In this document: piece after piece, positions 1 to 10,163 of the stretch
Layout of the letters: each line of letters begins with the position of its first letter
Position numbering within the stretch: the stretch's first letter is position 1
Assembly: GCA_014529385.2 (NCBI GenBank)
Contig: CM043942.1
Coordinates: forward strand, 31,088,969-31,152,968
DNA length: 64,000 bases
Direction of reading: 5' to 3'
From: Adiantum capillus-veneris
Taxonomy: Eukaryota; Streptophyta; Polypodiopsida; Polypodiales; Pteridaceae
Notes under the pieces: generated by a model
Database searches by the model: none
Told to the model about the DNA's origin: nothing
Seen by the model: the letters and a program-made list of their open reading frames with translations, nothing else
Position numbers and translations under genes: made by a program

Positions 1-249
1 CACAAAGAAAGCTGGGTGACACTAAAGCCAGTCTAGGGCTACATGAATCACTATTTCCAACATACTGGTTTGAAGGACTCGAAACAGGACCAACTTCCAG
101 GGGATCGGGAGTTGAACCAAATAGACATGTCAGACCGGCTGATTTTCAAAAATAGATCAAAAAATACAGTGACCGGGGGATCCATATGACCACTTAGCCA
201 GTTTTAAGCAAGTTCTAAGAGTATAATGCATATTTGATTTCCATACTCA

Positions 250-1726
250 ATTCGAGGGGTTCGGAATGACATTAGAAGGAAAAGCATTAGCATGGTTCCA
301 AAACATTCCACCAAGGTCAATCATGGACTTGAACACGTTACCTCAAGGATCTGTATAGCTGCTTGTTCCAAAATGGGGATCAAACACAATACGGTAGCTC
401 AAATCTATAGCTTAAAGCAGAAACAAGGTGAGTCTATTAGGGATTGTGCAACTCAAATGAAACAATACATTACCAGATGCCCAGAGCTAGAGATACATGC
501 AGAAGAACGACTAGTATCATTGTTTCTAGAGGGATTGCTAAACAAAGAACTTCATGCTATACTGTATAGCAAGAAGCATACAACGCTAGAAGAGTGTGTG
601 TCAGATGCTATTGACTTAGGAGAAAATTGTGATATTTTCAATGAAGAAGATGTCCCTAAGGATAACCAAAGTGAGAAAACAGCATCCACTAAACCAACAC
701 AAGTGGGAACGACTGCTGCAGCACCACTTTCAGCCATAGAAGACATGCTCAAAAGGATGAATGACATGGTGAATAAACATGCAAAAAACACCTATGAGAG
801 GACCAAGACAAGGGATACCTCCACAGGGACAACCAATTAGACCACATAAATGGTGTGCAATCGAGGGTAAATGGACCAACCATGAGACCAATGAGTGCTA
901 CTACTGACCAAAGTATGATGGGAATGTTCAGTATGTGCTCATGAGGCCATAAGGACAACCCATGTACAGATATCAGCCTAACATGGCACCAATTCAAAGA
1001 CCACCGATGTGTATGGAAAGACCTCAACCCGTGTTGGGTCAACAACCTCCATATCTTGGACATAATGCAGTGGCTGTAAAGCACATGCATTCAGAAGGAA
1101 TCATAGATGAACAAGCACTAGTGCCTGTTACACCCTATGTTGAGCCTAGTCCATCTGCAATAATGGTAGAAGGAGATTGGTATAATTCACATCCACCACC
1201 AATGAAAGAACCTGTGACTTATACCCCACTAGAGCTTGCACCAATGTACTATGTAGCTAATCAAGGTGTCAGACCTCCTATGGTAAGACCCATGATTAAA
1301 CCAAGAACAAGAAACTGTCATAACTGTGGTGCAGATGATCATTGGAAAAATAAATGCCCAGAGCCTGACAAAAACCTCAAGCCAGTTGAAGCTTATTGCA
1401 TACAATGTTGCAAAAAGGGAGGACACTTTCCAGAAGATTGTCCTAACAATCCTTTAAATAAGAATAAAACAATAGTGAACGTAGTCCAAGTGATACCTAG
1501 TAGCTCATCTAAGAGTGAACTGATTGTTCCAATCAAGGTAATCACTAGAGCTCAGGCTAAGAAAAAGAAACATAACTCCTCTAATGATTTGGAGAATAAA
1601 AAAATTTCCTCTCAAAAGACCAAAAGAAGTAGAAGCAAAAGGTATGAGATGAGAAAACAAAAACAAAGGGCTGAAATCAAGAAGAAAGCAAAGAAACTGG
1701 CCAGGACACTTATGGAAAAAAGTTAG
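250..1726 (+). pseudogene. gag: E1 gag: capsid and nucleocapsid relic
   Basis: Capsid motifs begin at about 255 (GMTLEGKALAWFQ) in one frame and continue from 292 in another after a frameshift near 345, ending with a stop at 840. A second open stretch (962-1726) carries the nucleocapsid. It has a CX2CX4HX4C knuckle at about 1315-1360 (CHNCGADDHWKNKC) and a second knuckle with wider CX2CX5HX4C spacing at about 1398-1440. The tail is very rich in Lys, Arg and Gln, as expected for RNA binding. A functional Gag would form the virus-like particle; this one cannot be made intact. Confidence 0.8.
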
Positions 1727-2149
1727 AAAGATCAATGATGGGAGCCTAACTCTAAAGTCAGCTCCAATAGAGGAAGTTTGGTTAGACAACCTACCTCCTG
1801 AGATGGATATGCATGTACAATCTTTGTATGGGGATTGCGGATCTAAAGCTTCACGAATGTCTAAACCATTGACCTTGAAAACATTACCCTCTTACTTGGG
1901 AGATAACGAAGATGAATCAATAGTGTGTAAGACCACTCAAGTAAAAAGAGCGAAACAGACCCTGGAAGTAGACAACATTCATTCAATCATGTCTACACCC
2001 ATCCAATGCACTCTTACTTTAGGAGAACTGTTAAAAATCAGACCATATCTATGGAATGATCTACAGAAAACTCTAGAGAAGGTGGGGATAACGGGCTAAT
2101 CGCAAAAATTTTGGAAAAAATGAATCCCAAAATGGACAACAAAGAGATT

Positions 2150-3672
2150 CGATCTGTTTCAATGAACAAAGTTGGAGAATACTACGAAGGTGACAGGGAA
2201 ACACAACCCTTTCAGTGAAATATAATGACATAGAAACCATGGCAATACTAGATATGGGACAGGAATAGCCATAGCCACAAAAGCAGTATGGGAATCCTGG
2301 AGACAACCAGCCATTAGGCAAACTCAATAAAATTGCAATTGGCTGATGAACACATTGAAAGACCATTAGGACTGCTGAAAAAAGTGATAGTTAATTCCTG
2401 TGGGATTGAAAATCAACACACTTTTGTAATAGTAGACTTTGGGAAGAAAATTACGAAATCATATTGGAAAGACCTTTCATGCGACAGGTACAGCTCATCA
2501 AAGATTGGGTAAACAATTATTTGTACTTGAAACAAGTGGGATCAATAACAAGGGTTAATCTAAAAGATCACACTTATAGAGATGTCATGAAAACGCCCAT
2601 ACAAGAGTTTGATTTAGTCTCTTCGGCTGAAACAAAGCTTTCATCTTGGTTGAACAAAGACACTCCTATTTGGATGTGTGGAGCTTTAGAAAACGAGAGC
2701 TTAAAAAGAGAAGAATGTATCTTAGAAAGGGATTGCACCAACGAAGCCTATGTATCTGAACCCTTTCCAAAGCATTTGTTTGAGCCATTTGAATGGACTC
2801 ACATTCTAGCAACAACGGATGTATGTGTGAATACGTCTATGACTACTCAATTTTGCAATGAGGACGACTATAACATAATTCCCATCCAAATGATTTCAAC
2901 CCTCCACATTGAAGATGAAATTGAGGAACCCAAGGACTTGATGAAATCTCAACAAGTCTTTTCAGACCTCTACTATGGTGCAACAGATGAGTTAGAAGAA
3001 CATTCAGCTACCTCAGATGATTTGGGGTCGGAAAAAGAACATGTGAGAGCTAAGCTACTCATGAAAGGAGAGGAGGAAAAGTTTTTTGACTTTCCAAACC
3101 AGAAATCGAGAAGACAGAAATGGTATAGACAAAAAAGAGACGCCATAAATATGAAAGCTAGACCTATGCCATCAGTCTCCAGTAGAACACAGTTCCTGAT
3201 GCATATAGATGCATATGATTGTGTCAAGGACAAAATCACTGGCAGATATCCTTTATACAAAAATCCAAAACTGTCAAAAACATCAAGAAAAACGAGGAAG
3301 GATACTCAAATGAAGCCAAAGAAACAGGACAAGGAGTCAACCATGACACGAGTTGAGCGAAAAAAGAAGTATCAAGAGTTGAAAAAAGCTCTAAAGGGGA
3401 TCTATACGATTGAAATGGAAACCACAGAAGAGGATGGTAAAGATGTAATGAGTTTTCCATCCCATTACAAAAAATATACTCTCCAAGATCGAAAAATCAT
3501 AGTCGAACAACCTGTTAGAGAACTACGAAAACAGGGCGAGTCCTACGAAGGGCTTGAAAACGCAAAAAAGATAGATTTGATTGAACCAGGAGAAGAGCCT
3601 AGTCCTGCTTACATTGCAAATGACCTAACAGAAGAAGAAGAGATTTTGTTAATCTTACTAAAAGAATACTGA
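2150..3672 (+). pseudogene. E1 protease relic and protease-RT linker
   Basis: From about 2210 the sequence resembles a retropepsin: an AILDMG stretch sits where D-T/S-G-A is expected, followed by frame changes and a RPFMRQVQLIKDW stretch at about 2470, the usual G-R-P/T-W/F region near the domain end. A continuous 402-codon frame follows (2464-3672). It is acidic to mixed in charge with a Lys/Arg-rich block around 3100-3400 and ends just before RT. Such linkers are common in this gypsy type and have no enzyme motif. The active-site triad is degenerate, so no activity is expected. Confidence 0.6.
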
Positions 3673-3674
3673 GA

Positions 3675-5060
3675 TATCTTTGCTTGGTCTTATAAGGATC
3701 TCAAGGGGGTTGATCCAAAAATCTGTCAACATACCATACCCATGAGAGATGATGCGAAACCAAGTAGACAAAGGCCATACACATATAATGAACATTTGCT
3801 AGGAAGATCAAAGAAGAGATTGAAAAACTAAAGGAATCTGAATTCATCTATGAAATTGAACACACAGATTGGGTGTCTCCAATTGTGGTAGTACCCAAGA
3901 TAAATGGAAAACTACAAGTGTGTGTCAACCTGAAAAAAGTGAATGCAGCTACCATTAGAGACAACTTTCCTCTTCCAATCACTGCGCATGTTTTAGAACA
4001 AGTTGCAGGAAAAGAAGCTTACAACTTCTTAGATGGATTTTCGGGATACAATCAACTTTTGGTTGACCCAAAAGATCAGAATAAAGCTGCTTTTGCAACG
4101 GAATGGGGTATTTTTACCTATCTGCTTATGCCTTTTGGGTTAACTAATGCTCTTGCCACCTTTCAAAGATTGATGAGCCATGCTTTTAAAGAATATCTTA
4201 GGAAATTCTTGGAAGTATATATGGATGATATATGTGTATATTCATCAATCCTGATCATTTTGAACACCTCAAAAAGGTATTCGAAAAATGTAGATTTTAT
4301 AGGATTTGCTTAAATCCTGAAAAGTTCACATTCATGGTAGACAAGGAAAAATCTTGGACATATAGTGTCTAAAAATGGCATAGCTGCTGATATGGATAAA
4401 ATTCATGTTATTGCTGATTTGCCAAGACCAACAACAGACAAGGGGATTCAAGCCTTCATGGGAATTGTGGATATTACAGACGGTTCATTTACATGTACGC
4501 TATGATTGCAAAACCCATGTATAGCTTGATTACACACTTTGAATGGACTGATGAGTGTGAAGAATCCTTCATGAAGCTTAAGCAAGCTCTCACTTCAGCT
4601 CCATTATTGAAAGCACCATATTGGAATAAGATATTCCACATACATGTAGATGCTTCCAATTTTGCCATTGGGTGAGCTCAACCAGGAGACGAAAAAATTG
4701 ATTTTCCTATTTCTTATGCTAGCCGACAGTTGAACATGGCGGAAAAGAATTATACCACCACCAAAAGGGAAGGATTAGGGATGATCGATGCCGTAAAAAA
4801 GTATAGACATTACCTATTAGCAAACAAATTTGTGTTCTTTGTGGACCACCAAGCCTTATTGTACTTGGTCAACAAGCCATGCAGCACATGAAGAATAGTG
4901 AGATGGTTCATCATTCTTTTGGAATTTGATTTCATTGTAGTTGTAAAAAAGGGCACTACTCATCAAAGAGCAGATCATTTGTCTAGGATCGTTTCAAGGA
5001 AACCACCTAAAGGAGTAGACGATGATCTATCAAATGCATATCTATTCTCCGTGGAAATGA
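3675..5060 (+). pseudogene. E1 reverse transcriptase and RNase H relic
   Basis: RT sequence starts with FAWSYKDLKGV near 3681, before the longest open piece (3873-4313). That piece shows the usual plant gypsy blocks: SPIVVVPK, LDGFSGYNQ, a MPFGL turn and the catalytic YMDD at about 4219. Frameshifts follow near 4250 and 4470. RNase H is readable from about 4490: a VDAS motif near 4648, a TKREGL glutamate block at about 4765 and FVDHQ at about 4840. A stop interrupts the frame at 4673. RT and RNase H would convert element RNA to DNA; this copy is inactive. Confidence 0.8.
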
Positions 5061-5080
5061 TACCTTGATGGTCGGATAAT

Positions 5081-5410
5081 ATGGTATCATTGATGACCAT
5101 AGTTCAAGTGGATTCACAAATACCACTTCCTTTTACAATCGGATTAATTGAGCAATCGGCTATGTATCAATTACTAGCTGGGAGACTATACAAAAGAAAC
5201 CGAGATGGAATATTTTTCTTATGCATTAATCCTGAAGAGAAAACCCAATATCTAAGTCAAGCACATATTACCACAGTAGGACTTCACTTTGTTGAAGATC
5301 AAACTATACAAAGGATCTTCAGACTTTGAGTATTTTGGCCAACTATGCCAGAGTGATGTTCGCTCTTTTGTAAAGGATTGTCCTCAATGTCAAAAACAAA
5401 CACCCATACC
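5081..5410 (+). pseudogene. E1 first HHCC zinc-binding module (extra copy upstream of integrase)
   Basis: The open piece 5081-5329 contains LLAGRLYKRNRDG, a typical lead-in to the integrase N-terminal domain, then two histidines seven residues apart (AHITTVGLH). After a frameshift the CPQC pair is read near 5380 (SFVKDCPQCQKQ). This gives a complete H-H-C-C set. A second, independent set with its own lead-in follows at 5560-5775, directly before the integrase core. The module normally occurs once. Either the element had two, or an unequal exchange joined two diverged copies. Confidence 0.55.
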
Positions 5411-5412
5411 TC

Positions 5413-6810
5413 ATGTTGTTCCAAATGTCACCTGTTCCTAAGTGGAGTAATTATCTAGTTACTTACTTATTGATCCGAACATTTCCTGAGGATATGAGTA
5501 AACGCCATCCAAGAGAAATTGAAACTGAAGCAAGAGAATATGCTTTTATAGGAAACCAACTGTATCGGAGAGGTAAGGACCAACATTTGCATCTTTGTAC
5601 AAATGAAGATGAATATATTGCAATAATAGAACAAGCACATGCTGGATTAGCTGGAGGTCACTTTTCTAGTGAGACCACTGCAAGAGCAATGTTAATGGCG
5701 GGCATATGGTAGCCAACACTTTTTGCAGATGCCAAGGAGTATGTTCGGAGATGTGATGCTTGTCAACGAGCAAAAATGCCAATACGTGTAGATAGCATGC
5801 CCTTAAGACCAATGATGGGAGCTAGAGCTTTCACGAAATGGGGTATAGACTTTGTTGGGCCAATACAGCCACCTGCTTATAGAACCCAAGCTCAATATAT
5901 CATTGTAGCTACAGACTATTTGACTAAGTGGGCCGAGGCTAAAGCAACTCAAAAGAATGATGTCAGAACCACTGCCACATTCTTATATGAGAATGTATTC
6001 ACAATATATGGACTGCCAATAGAAATTATTAGTGATAGAGGAACTCATTTCCTCAATGAGGTAATCGAGTATCTACTTAATGAATTTATGGTCATCCATA
6101 ACAAATCAGCCCCTTATCACCTACAAGCAAACAGGCAAGCTGAGCATACGAATAAAATTCTTAGCTCGGTATTGACTAAAGTGGTTAATTCAGGAAGGAC
6201 AGACTGGGAAATGAATCTCCATGCTGCTCTATGGGCTTATCGAGTTTCATTCAAAACAACTTTAAATGCTACACCCTTTAACCTTGTTTATGGTCTTCAT
6301 GACATACTGCCAATTGAATTTTTATTGCCGACATTAAGGGTAGCTAAGGATCTTGAGTGGCTTGGACTTGAATTGTCAGAGAAACTTGAAGATTTAGAAA
6401 AGCTAGATGAGCAAAGGCTATCTGCTGTAGCTCACATCTATGCACAAAAGCAAAAACAAAAACAGTTTTTTGATTCCCATTTAATTACAAAAAACTTCAA
6501 AAAAGGGGACTTAGTTTTAATCTATTCCCTTAAGCAACACATTCCCAAGTTTAAGAAAAAGGGAAACGGACCGTTTATCATTGAAGATGTATCTCCAAGT
6601 GGAGCAGTTAAGTTGTCCACCCTAGATGGTGAACCAATGGCTAATTGGATTAGTGGATGTCGTTTAAAGACGTACAATTTGCCACTAACCAATGAATTAC
6701 TAGAAAGAATGCATGCATCCAAGCAATGGAAGATAAAACGACACCAGGTTATTGAGGAAGCCCAGTTGGAAGCTCGGCTTCGGGTACTCAAAAAGAAAGC
6801 TGCTCTCAAG
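5413..6810 (+). pseudogene. E1 integrase (second HHCC module, DDE core, C-terminal domain)
   Basis: The HHCC module is at about 5560-5775 (AHAGLAGGHF and CDACQRAK), split by a stop at 5710. The catalytic core follows in a long frame starting at 5776. The first Asp lies in KWGIDFVGP near 5850, the second in ISDRGTHF near 6033, and the Glu in QAEHTNK near 6140, where the usual N-G-Q is N-R-Q. The C-terminal domain (KGDLVLIYSLKQ, then GPFIIEDV) runs to about 6660. The core triad looks intact, but the module upstream is interrupted. Confidence 0.85.
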
Positions 6811-6859
6811 AATCAACAAATACCGATTCCCATCAACACTCTGGAAATAGATGACCGAC

Positions 6860-7263
6860 AATGGGAATTGCAGAAAGATGCAGTATCAACGGATGATGAA
6901 TGGTTAGGTGGAATGGACCTTCATATCAAAGTACAGTTCAATAATCATAGCACAAATGCTTTGGTCGATACAAGAGCTAGTAAATGCAGTCGGTTATTCC
7001 ACATACAAGAAAACAAGAAGTCAGTCTTTGACAGCAGTAGGAATAGCGTCTATCAAAGGATACAATAAGAACCCAACACCAACATTGGGAGTAGTCAACT
7101 TGAAAGTGATAGTACATGGATGTTCATGTCCTCATCAGTTTGTATGCTTACCAGATGAACACATGAATGAGACAATGATTCTTGAAATTCCCTGGATGAG
7201 GACATACAAGACAATACCAGATTGGGATACCAATCAGCTCAAGCTATCACCTAAAGGCGGATA
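6860..7263 (+). pseudogene. Retropepsin-like domain downstream of E1 integrase
   Basis: The integrase frame runs on past its normal end and reaches LVDTRAS at about 6962, close to the D-T-G-A-S active site of retropepsins. A frameshift follows. The next frame (to 7263) reads an LGVVNLKVIVHG strand at about 7087 and IPWMRTYKTIPDW at about 7189. This matches the G-R-P-W-M...I-P block that closes gypsy proteases. The element already has a protease relic in the normal place (2210-2520). The D-T-R-A-S change and the frameshift show the domain is decayed here. Confidence 0.6.
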
Positions 7264-8000
7264 ACTCATTCTTTCAAATGCACAAGCAACGAGGAATGGC
7301 AAGGATCTTACTAGCAGAGCAAACCACGAAGCAATCAATCTTCTCCATCCTATCGACAAGTAAATGCTACAAGTAGCATGCACGGATTCAGGAAAATTTG
7401 GGTACCGAACGCAGAGCTTTAGGACAAGCCGATTCAAATCTGGGTGCCCAAAACATCATCCACAATACCAAAGACGGTTCCAAGGTTCAAAACACAGAGA
7501 CAAGCATCTCCGAGCAAGGAACCTAACACGAAATGGATTTGGAAGAAAAAGGAGCACTTATCTCTCCGCAAACTGTAAAACCGATCAAGCAATGGAGAGT
7601 TAAGTCTCAGAAACCTCAACCACACCATTTTGACCAAGACAATCCAAGATATCAATGGCGGGTAAAAGCTTGACAACAGTCACAATTGATACCGACAGCT
7701 CTGGCAATCAATGTACTAAAGCATCCTTATGGTACAAGCAAGCAAAGAGCACACAAGCTACACGATTTGCTCTTTGAAAGACAGCATCAGAAAGCCTCGA
7801 CATCAGAAACCCTTGAGTTAATTACTCAAGACCCAACTCTTGCACAACATAATGGTTTGAACTCCATTGATCTTCAAAGCATGGTAGAGCCAACCAAGGC
7901 TATGCATAGACACGATTGTTCAACCCATGCACACAGTCGTCTCGGAGTACGCCATCTAGGAGGGATGGAAGAGTACTAAGTAATTAAGGGCAATGTTTGA
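7264..8000 (+). other. Post-integrase tail of E1, no recognised domain
   Basis: Short open pieces in several frames (7364-7603, 7686-7979) suggest a decayed continuation of the reading frame. One frame has IWVPN at about 7399 and IWVPK at about 7440, a small internal repeat. The composition is Ser, Lys, Arg and Gln rich, as in disordered tails. No enzyme or binding motif was recognised. Confidence 0.3.
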
Positions 8001-8020
8001 AGATGGAGGAAAAAGTTTGA
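8001..8020 (+). other. Polypurine tract of E1
   Basis: A purine-rich run (AGATGGAGGAAAAAG) lies just upstream of the TGTTAACGTG start of an LTR. This is the expected position of the plus-strand primer in LTR retrotransposons. Confidence 0.6.
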
Positions 8021-8732
8021 TGTTAACGTGTGATTTTTTACGAAATTACCTAATAATGCCCTTATAATTCATCAACAGGGGAAATTTATCTTTCCGATGA
8101 GTGTAAATAGTGTATATACTATCAAAAAATCATCAAAAAATAGTCCTTTCTTATTATTTTTTTCATCCTTTTTCGTGATATTGAGACTTAAAAATGGACA
8201 AATCCAACCAAAAACAATAAAGCTATGTTTTTCAATGGATTTTCTTAATTATTGGATTTTTACTTTGCTTTTTTTGTGGATTTTGTTATTTTCTTTTATT
8301 TTTCTAAGAAACATGTCAAAAATTAATAATAACTAGCAAAGGAGCTCAGATGGAAAAATTGAAGACACGGTGATGATAAAAAAAACTAGACGGACAAGCA
8401 CAAAATATTTCAATCAAAATTGGCAGATGGAAGCGGGAAGCCTAAATTAGGCGGCCAGACCTACTTTTGCATAATTCTTGTAGAATGAGCTACAGGAATC
8501 CGATTGGGAAAAATTTTTAGTCTAACATAGATTTCACGGCCTAGTAGGACTAACAGGGGAATTTGAGGAATAATGGTTCGGGAAGTCCGAGTATAGATAC
8601 CCAAGGTAGATTAAAATCACCTCATTTCCACTTGTTGCCTTTGGAGAGAGAGCTCTTCGACCATCTTCGCACGTAGTTTCCGGAGTCCACAGTCACCTGT
8701 TTTAAAGCGCCGTCTCACACGAGACATGAGGG
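8021..8732 (+). repeat. LTR ending E1 and heading unit E2
   Basis: It starts with TGTTAACGTG directly after the polypurine tract. It is AT-rich in its first 350 bases. A TATA-like GTATAGATA near 8600 is followed by a pyrimidine-rich stretch and GGG|GTAAGT at 8731-8738. The matching LTR copy was not found, so the outer end is uncertain. The LTR at 13165 has the same layout (TGTTA start, TATA box, then GTAAG) but does not align closely by eye. Confidence 0.55.
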
Positions 8733-9373
8733 GTAAGTTCTATACTTATCAATGATCCATTTTGTACGGCCAGTAGCTAGTCTAAACCCCGGAAAAACCC
8801 CTAGAATCCAAGCAGTGCACGAAGACCTACGACCAAAAATCGACCATAGCGGCATGTCAGCTCAACCAAATTGGATGAGATTTGAACTGTAGCATGCCCC
8901 AACATAATAGAACACTTCTATATCAATAGTTAACCATTCGAAAAGGGTTGAGGGGGTCCTAAGTAGAAAATCTAGGTTTTTGGCAGATGCCCAAATTGGA
9001 TTCTGACTCCACAGACAACGTACATATGAGGTCTATACACAATGTATATGATTAGTTTCATAAAATCAATCAAGCCAAGTCCTCGAAAAGCAGAAAATGG
9101 CTCGAAGACTACAAAACGTCAAATTCGACATACAAAGTCAAACTGACTCCAAATGGGCCAAAATTGAATGAGTTGCTTCACGACTATGTTGCGGACTGAC
9201 TAACCAACTCTACAGGCCATGTAGTCACAAAAATCGGTGATTTCAGAGTTGACAAAGCACGAAGTGATGCCGGCAAGACCAAAGTTTACCAAATTCAATT
9301 TAGGACTTGTTTTAGGTGTATAGAATGTGTTTAGGTCAAAATTTTCAAGTTTTGAAAGAAAAATTTGACTGCT

Positions 9374-9395
9374 GTAAATAATCAAGATTATTTAC
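9374..9395. repeat. Palindrome copy 1 in E2 leader
   Basis: Two perfect 10-base arms (GTAAATAATC and GATTATTTAC) are separated by AA. The flanks CTG on the left and TTTTG on the right recur in copy 3. Confidence 0.8.
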
Positions 9396-9662
9396 TTTTG
9401 CAATATTTTGGCTTGAAAAATTGTATCATCATCACCTCACCTATCACTTGTACACACATATTACATGTCAAATTTCAAGTATGAGCCAAAATGATCAATT
9501 ATAGCTTGAAAAATTGCCAAAAAACGCAAAGATGTCCTTGCAGGCCAAATTTTGAGTTATGAGCCACATTTTTTGATCCAAATTACCTCATATCACATAG
9601 ACAGGGTCTACACCATGCCTAGAACCAAGTTGCACCAAAAAAATGTTCATTTTGATGAAAAA

Positions 9663-9684
9663 GTTAATAGTCGCGATTATTTAC
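9663..9684. repeat. Palindrome copy 2 in E2 leader
   Basis: Arms GTTAATAGTC and GATTATTTAC are separated by GC. The left arm has two changes relative to copy 1 while the right arm is identical. It begins 289 bases after copy 1. Confidence 0.7.
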
Positions 9685-9955
9685 TTTTTGGCCAAGATGG
9701 AAAAATTTGTAACTTTGCCATCATAGGACCAAAGTACATGATGTCCTAAGCCCACTAGTCATGTTTGAACAAATTTGGAGCTCAAAATCTAAAAATTCCT
9801 TTACATCTACTGTTTCAGAGACCTAAAGCCTAAGTCTGGCACCATTTTCATCCTGTGCACCCAAATGAGCCCATATTTCACTCAGAGTATCTAATTGATA
9901 TATACTTCAAGCATATAATACCAAATTTGTAAAAATTTGACAAAATTACTTAGCT

Positions 9956-9977
9956 GTAAATAATCACGATCATTTAC
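9956..9977. repeat. Palindrome copy 3 in E2 leader
   Basis: Arms GTAAATAATC and GATCATTTAC are separated by AC, with one arm mismatch. It begins 293 bases after copy 2. The flanking context (GCTG before, TTTTG after) matches copy 1. Confidence 0.75.
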
Positions 9978-10163
9978 TTTTGTTGCAATTTTTTGTTTGG
10001 ACTTTATAATTTTGATCTTCACATGTTTTTATGCATCTATGCATGTTCAAAAATTGGTTTGAAGCAAATTGGACTCAATTTGTCAGCAATTCAAACTAAA
10101 GGACTTTTCAGAGAAGAATCTGTCAAAGTTGTTAACTGACACTCTCTTCACTTAACAGGAGCC

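Larger units (their letters stand above)
1..8732 (+). mobile_element. Decayed Ty3/gypsy retrotransposon E1, 5' end outside the window
   Basis: The order of recognisable pieces is gag, two zinc knuckles, retropepsin relic, RT, RNase H, two HHCC modules, integrase core, second retropepsin-like domain, polypurine tract and LTR. Frameshifts and stops are spread through it, so it is an old non-coding copy. The 5' LTR is not in the window: capsid sequence is already readable near position 250. No copy of the LTR at 8021 was found upstream. The outer end of the 3' LTR is not fixed; 8732 is the last base before a strong splice-donor-like sequence. Confidence 0.85.
8733..10158 (+). other. Probable leader intron of unit E2
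   Basis: The left edge is a strong donor (GGG|GTAAGT) and the right edge a good acceptor (CTTCACTTAACAG|GAG), with a branch-like AACTGAC about 20 bases upstream. The acceptor lies six bases before the ATG at 10164. There is no meaningful reading frame in these 1426 bases. They are AT-rich and hold three palindromes at regular spacing. Splicing is inferred from the two sites only. Confidence 0.5.

Noticed and set aside
8097-8336. Hydrophobic 79-codon frame that could look like a membrane protein
   Set aside because: It lies inside the AT-rich part of an LTR; Phe/Leu/Ile richness follows from base composition.
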